From Caryophanales bacterium UBA5732 (lineage in GTDB: Bacteria > Bacillota_I > Bacilli_A > Izemoplasmatales > Hujiaoplasmataceae): a stretch of 18,476 bases of DNA. The position numbers and the translations under genes were made by a program. This document shows positions 15,901-18,476 of this stretch, piece by piece. The first letter of the stretch is position 1, and every line of letters starts with the position of its first letter. The DNA is taken from NCBI GenBank assembly GCA_002419445.1, contig DIGC01000064.1:1-18476 (forward strand), in the 5' to 3' direction. The notes beneath the pieces were generated by a model that was not told the origin of the DNA, ran no database searches, and saw only the letters and a list, made by a program, of their open reading frames with translations.

Positions 15901-16098
15901 GTCTAAATAAACTGTGATATCATCAACACCAGTAATAACAGGAGCTTCTGTGTCAGCTTCTTCTGTTGTTGGCGCTTCGGTTGTTGGCGCTACAGTTGTA
16001 GGAGCTTCTGTTGTAGGAGCTTCGGTCGTTACACCATTACAAGCTACTACTGCAAAGACTGTTAAAAACATAAAAAACAAAAACAATACTTTTTTCAT
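12928..16098 (-). CDS. Surface lipoprotein of Ig-like and CBM4/9-like modules, likely glucan-binding
   Basis: A 1056-residue lipoprotein. The signal peptide ends in the lipobox AVVAC with Cys at residue 20, then a Thr/Pro/Ala linker to about 48. An Ig-like module (about 50-128, with DPLAGVAATDNKDGDLT and YSVTDNAGN, DUF5011-type) precedes a CBM4/9-like module (about 135-290, NGDFALGNAIWNV, then YEITFDAKAD). A second Ig-like module (298-374), a divergent CBM (about 378-540), and two nearly identical CBM copies (about 548-683 and 690-827, offset 144 residues) follow. A further beta domain (about 840-963) and an Fn3-like tail (965-1056) end the protein. No catalytic module is seen. CBM4/9 members bind laminarin, xylan and related beta-glucans; the GH5 neighbour favours beta-1,3-glucan (inference). 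The start is ATG 16098, five bases after GGAGG (16108-16104), rather than the in-frame ATG 16110 that overlaps that site. It probably captures polysaccharide at the cell surface. Confidence 0.88.
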   Translation of the reverse strand: MKKVLFLFFMFLTVFAVVACNGVTTEAPTTEAPTTVAPTTEAPTTEEADTEAPVITGVDDITVYLDTVFDPLAGVAATDNKDGDLTDQIVITGVVDTTKEGTNFLKYSVTDNAGNKKEETRYVFVEIDPSLIGDEIIQNGDFALGNAIWNVTDGEGSTSNFTVVDEVGVLEVVAASWNPWAPRLESNVIEFENGVTYEITFDAKADAIRAINVQVGELLPSAPWFDDYKPLQPQVFDLSTDWQTFTFKFTMNKETGPGQLLFENGTVAGTVGTANLVTTVYYDNVVIVESTPDADTQAPVITGATDLTLETGAVYDPLAGVSAYDVVDGEITLDSTHYVSNVDTDVPGEYEVTYTVTDVAGNTATITIYVTVVNLVFTNTNDITDGTFTTTTEIVPEVQDEFAGWADITDPEIWYNYVAGWDGAAATFTVVDGAAVIEVTAPGNNDWGVMLKQNGLTLVTGETYKLTFTASSNVARDLTAKVSDFYFATFNLGTEATTYSFIFTYEENSSTTERVLFLLGSTPAYAASTVTIDNVELGILEQDQLLFNGDFSEIGWGTWSHDGASTIGIVNGELVVNVASVGTDPYSVQLFQNDIPLVEGSTYEITFDAKADVAREIIYKIMTPGYNVRTQQTVALTTEYQTFTYSFVYDGTDPLGQINFELGNISGATAGTVYFDNVAMTKDSEAINVKNGNFEQVLNWGTWSHDGASTIGIVNGELVVDVASVGTDPYSVQLFQNDIALVQGNLYTIVFSAKADVAREIIYKIMTPGYNVRTQQTVALTTEYQTFTYSFVYDGTDPLGQINFELGNISGATAGTVYFDNVYFYRSFNPQEEPVVPTEEVWTAYGTMTVEETETEKTLTYVAGDSAWWDSNLQGLLPAFDGTNNAIVFTVTGTAGHEYLFKFEGGGQFKEIVFIASGVQEEITLDLSALTEAQRSALNLIVIFNHNTTQAGTLILHDWAYGNVVPAPTQLLTPFGIVTNATSIVWGAIPEASSFEVYITAVAGSPFTTAAGMYSFDFSTLGLAAGTYDFTIKAIGDGVNYLDSEMTTVFQFTVAP
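13634..14003 (-). repeat. Tandem CBM repeat, copy B (C-terminal copy)
   Basis: About 370 bp that recur at 14066-14435, exactly 432 bp (144 codons) away, with near identity over long runs. This copy encodes residues of about 699-821. Most protein differences from the other copy fall in one short patch (around residues 740-752). Confidence 0.92.
14066..14435 (-). repeat. Tandem CBM repeat, copy A (N-terminal copy)
   Basis: Partner of the 13634-14003 repeat, encoding residues of about 555-677. High DNA identity, including synonymous sites, indicates recent duplication or ongoing homogenisation inside the gene. Confidence 0.92.
15965..16030 (-). repeat. 15-bp tandem repeats encoding the TTEAP linker
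   Basis: Four 15-bp units (boundaries 15965, 15980, 15995 and 16010) plus a partial fifth encode successive APTTE/V steps directly after the lipidated Cys. The units differ by a few bases. They keep the reading frame, so slippage would only change spacer length. Confidence 0.85.
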
Positions 16099-16103
16099 AA
16101 TTT

Positions 16104-16108
16104 CCTCC
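16104..16108 (-). promoter_or_regulatory. Shine-Dalgarno GGAGG for the CBM lipoprotein
   Basis: GGAGG lies five bases before ATG 16098-16096. It decides against the in-frame ATG at 16110, whose second and third codons are this site. It lies ten bases after the phosphorylase stop codon. Confidence 0.85.
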
Positions 16109-16118
16109 ATTTTAAAAA

Positions 16119-18476
16119 TTATTTTATATATATGTTAATTTTTTTGTAATGCCCATCTCTAATTTGTAATGCAAAATTACCTTTTACGAAATTTCCTTCA
16201 ATCACCTCCACCGTATTGGATTCATCAATTAATTCATACTTGTAGATATTGCAATCATCATATGTATTTTTTAATTCATCAATGTGATAAGTAATCATTG
16301 TTGCACTCATGAATTTAAAACTAAGTTGCTTCTTTTCTCCAAAGAAACTCTTCTCAATAATCGGTTTAGGATAGAAAATAAGTTCTTTGTCAAGATATTC
16401 AAAAGGATTTTTCCCAATCATCATCAACAGCCAGAGATTTAATGATTCGACTGTTGAACCACTTAATCGAGCAAAGAAGCCTTGACCGTGAATTAAAGGA
16501 TTAGGATTATTTGAAGTTGCGATAAAACTTGAATTTTCTAAGATGCTTCTGCCGTAAACTTCTGGATCCATGAAACAGACTAAATTCGTTTTAAGCTCTT
16601 CAAAGAATTTGTCATATAATTCGGCTTTAAGAAGTCCAAGCAGATACTTATAGGTCATATGGAGAAAATTACTTTCTCTTTCTAACCAGCCAGGAGTAAA
16701 AGCTTTTATCCGTCCGATTTCATAAGAATCATCATCTAAAGGAACTGAAGTTTTATATTGTTTCAATGGCTTATCGTATAATTCTGATTTTTTGATACTT
16801 TCAACCATAAACTCAAGCTTATTTTTTGGAAAATCTGCTTTTAATAATCTTGCCGGAGCTTCTAGGAAAGGCGAAATAGGTTTTCGAGAAAAACTTAACG
16901 GTTTTACTGCCTTGCTAGATTCGTCCTTCTTTACGTAATCTTTTACTTCATAAGTCAAATAAGTCGGAATAATTCCCTTAAATTCATCGAATAAACTGTT
17001 TAAAGAATTTCCTAAGTATTCACTCATCGTTCTTAATGATTTTAAAATTTCAAGGCAATCAACTTTAATCATTTCTCCTGATAAACCGTTTGCGATTTCA
17101 TCACGATATTTTTCTCTTACAGATACTCTATCGCTATAGGCATAACTATCGGTTAAACCGTTGAACAAATTCACTACTTCTTTTGGCAGGGAAGCTTGCT
17201 CATTACAGCTGTGTTTAATTAGAAAGTCAGTAATCCTTTTTAACTCAATTGTCTCTGAAACCCCTGAACCAAAGAGACCCGGTAACCCATTCATCGCATC
17301 ATTCCAACCTGGTTTACCAACTTCCATCTCGACTCCTAAACCATCAGGATCTAATAAAGAAAACTTATTTAGCGCTAGGACTAAAAGCTTAGTGAATAGA
17401 TTTGATTTATAATATTCATTTCCGATTTTAGCAAAATCACCAGGTTTATCAAAATGTTCTAAACTCTTATATTGTCTAACTTTTAAATTGTCCAACAATA
17501 TACTTTTTTCTGCTTGTTTCAGAATTCTAATCGGCGATTGGTAATACATGAAAACATTTTTATTAAGATAATATTCTTCAAATTTATCAGGGTAAACTGC
17601 ATAATAAGATTCAATTAAATCTAAGAAGTATGTGAAATGATCAATCCAGTAACCTTCGCCGAAATTACTTTCGATTTTCATCGAACAGTTGTCGATGATA
17701 TCTTCTAAGTATTTTTCTTCGCTTGTTAAAACTTCAATCTTATTTCTATCCACATAGTTAACTAAGTCGCCAGGAGTAAAATTGCGGTTAAATAAATCAA
17801 TTAGCTTTTCTTTGTTTTGCCCGAAATGCTTATTAATCAAGATTTCATTGTGGCCATTTAAAACTTTATAAGTAACTCCATTTACCGATAAAGGATTATA
17901 TCCATCCAATTGAATTAAATTACCGAATTGGAAAACATTGAAGAATTTTACTTCTTTGTGTATCAAAGAATCTAATCTTCGGTTTTGGCATACATCTCTA
18001 AAATTTCCCGGGCCTGTGGAATAATATTCAGGTGCTAAAGAGAAAAAGTTATAATCTCTTTCTAGATCCCCATGTTTTCTAGCATATATATGATAGATTT
18101 GTTTACCGATTTTTATCGGATATCCACCTCTTAAAAGATTATCAAGATAGTTTTGCTTGATATAAGCGTCAAACTCAGGATAAGCTGTTTCAGTATGAAC
18201 ATCTTCAAGTAGTTCTTCGATGATTGTTTTAGCTTCGATTTCTTTTTGTTTAATATAATCAGTTTTAGTAATAGTTTTTAATTTTTCTCTTAAAAAATTC
18301 AAAGAATGTGTATGACCGGCTAAAGCAAAGAATTCATACTCATTATGAAGTGAGATTTTTAAAGGGATAAAGGCTGATGGAACTTTGTTTTTATTCACTT
18401 GTGGGGTTTTAAGCAATTCCTTAACGCTTGAATTCACAAGTCCTAATGGAGAAGTTTTCGAAGTGTCATAAGAAAA
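16119..18476 (-). CDS. GH94-like glycoside phosphorylase (GH94/149/161 type), 5' end cut by window
   Basis: 785 codons are visible. The frame is open to the window edge, with 13 more codons beyond the in-frame GTG at 18437, so the true start lies outside. Residues counted from the edge: about 35-60 look like a sandwich domain edge (FIPLKISLHNEYEFFALAGH), 151-168 hold YYSTGPGNFRDVCQNRR, and 388-405 hold PGWNDAMNGLPGLFGSGV. In that motif the WND Asp (codon 17300-17298) matches the catalytic acid of GH94-like phosphorylases. Near the C-terminus HGQGFFARLSGSTVESLNLW matches the end of the (alpha/alpha)6 barrel. No secretion signal is visible, though the N-terminus is absent. Such enzymes split beta-glucosides with phosphate to glucose 1-phosphate in the cytoplasm. 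The long form and the GH5/CBM neighbours favour a beta-1,3-glucan phosphorylase (GH149 or GH161); cellobiose- or laminaribiose-type activity is not excluded. Confidence 0.82.
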   Translation of the reverse strand, partial: FSYDTSKTSPLGLVNSSVKELLKTPQVNKNKVPSAFIPLKISLHNEYEFFALAGHTHSLNFLREKLKTITKTDYIKQKEIEAKTIIEELLEDVHTETAYPEFDAYIKQNYLDNLLRGGYPIKIGKQIYHIYARKHGDLERDYNFFSLAPEYYSTGPGNFRDVCQNRRLDSLIHKEVKFFNVFQFGNLIQLDGYNPLSVNGVTYKVLNGHNEILINKHFGQNKEKLIDLFNRNFTPGDLVNYVDRNKIEVLTSEEKYLEDIIDNCSMKIESNFGEGYWIDHFTYFLDLIESYYAVYPDKFEEYYLNKNVFMYYQSPIRILKQAEKSILLDNLKVRQYKSLEHFDKPGDFAKIGNEYYKSNLFTKLLVLALNKFSLLDPDGLGVEMEVGKPGWNDAMNGLPGLFGSGVSETIELKRITDFLIKHSCNEQASLPKEVVNLFNGLTDSYAYSDRVSVREKYRDEIANGLSGEMIKVDCLEILKSLRTMSEYLGNSLNSLFDEFKGIIPTYLTYEVKDYVKKDESSKAVKPLSFSRKPISPFLEAPARLLKADFPKNKLEFMVESIKKSELYDKPLKQYKTSVPLDDDSYEIGRIKAFTPGWLERESNFLHMTYKYLLGLLKAELYDKFFEELKTNLVCFMDPEVYGRSILENSSFIATSNNPNPLIHGQGFFARLSGSTVESLNLWLLMMIGKNPFEYLDKELIFYPKPIIEKSFFGEKKQLSFKFMSATMITYHIDELKNTYDDCNIYKYELIDESNTVEVIEGNFVKGNFALQIRDGHYKKINIYIK

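Noticed and set aside
15914..16138. Plus-strand open frame rich in Val/Gly/Ala
   Set aside because: Its repeats are only the antisense reading of the linker repeats encoding the TTEAP tether.
17161..17412. Plus-strand open frame
   Set aside because: It is antisense to the catalytic-motif region of the phosphorylase.
18435..18437. GTG as the start of the phosphorylase
   Set aside because: The frame stays open for 13 more codons to the window edge, no Shine-Dalgarno precedes the GTG, and the protein lacks the N-terminal part expected of the family.

Overview
The window is an AT-rich stretch in which every gene I can support lies on the minus strand, packed so tightly that it reads as one polycistronic carbohydrate-utilisation operon. 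It is transcribed from the high-coordinate end towards position 1, and both ends are cut by the window edges. The largest spaces between genes are only about 80 bases, so no stretch over 300 bases is gene-free. Low G+C, strong Shine-Dalgarno sequences, lipoproteins with an N-terminal Cys lipobox followed by Thr/Pro/Ala linkers, and family-1/MalFG-type sugar importers suggest a low-G+C Gram-positive relative. A wall-less or Mollicutes-like lineage such as Acholeplasma or Izemoplasma is a plausible guess, with Paenibacillus-type Bacillota as the alternative. TGA is used as a stop (for example at 208-210) and Trp is encoded by TGG, so the genetic code is standard. The taxon is inference.

Layout in order of transcription. 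(1) 18476-16119: a GH94-like (GH94/149/161-type) phosphorylase, N-terminus missing. (2) 16098-12928: a 1056-residue lipoprotein built of Ig-like and CBM4/9-like modules, including a nearly identical tandem pair. (3) 12845-11814: a cytoplasmic GH5 enzyme resembling exo-beta-1,3-glucanases. (4) 11812-10361: a sugar-binding lipoprotein. (5) 10283-7335: a 982-residue membrane-anchored solute-binding protein with beta-sandwich domains in front. (6) 7342-6458 and 6445-5570: a first pair of ABC permeases. (7) 5570-3537: a beta-propeller/TPR/Yip1 membrane protein. (8) 3544-1196: an exported DUF5696-type protein. (9) 1203-208 and 211-1: a second pair of ABC permeases, the last one cut by the window edge.

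Working model (inference): surface lipoproteins with carbohydrate-binding modules capture a beta-glucan, possibly a laminarin-like beta-1,3-glucan. Two importers, each with a binding protein and a permease pair, bring oligosaccharides in, and the cytoplasmic GH5 hydrolase and the phosphorylase break them down. No ABC ATPase is encoded here, so a shared MsmX/MalK-type ATPase elsewhere is expected. The unusual core is the block of large anchored binding protein, permease pair, propeller-Yip1 protein, DUF5696 protein and second permease pair. It is linked by short overlaps of stop and start codons and looks like one co-evolved membrane machine whose mechanism I cannot assign from known systems.

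Non-coding features are few. There is a perfect 12-bp inverted repeat between the small binding-protein gene and the large one, a 9-bp hairpin in front of the GH5 start, and short in-frame repeats encoding the lipoprotein linkers. I saw no tRNA, rRNA, CRISPR array, insertion sequence or convincing promoter.
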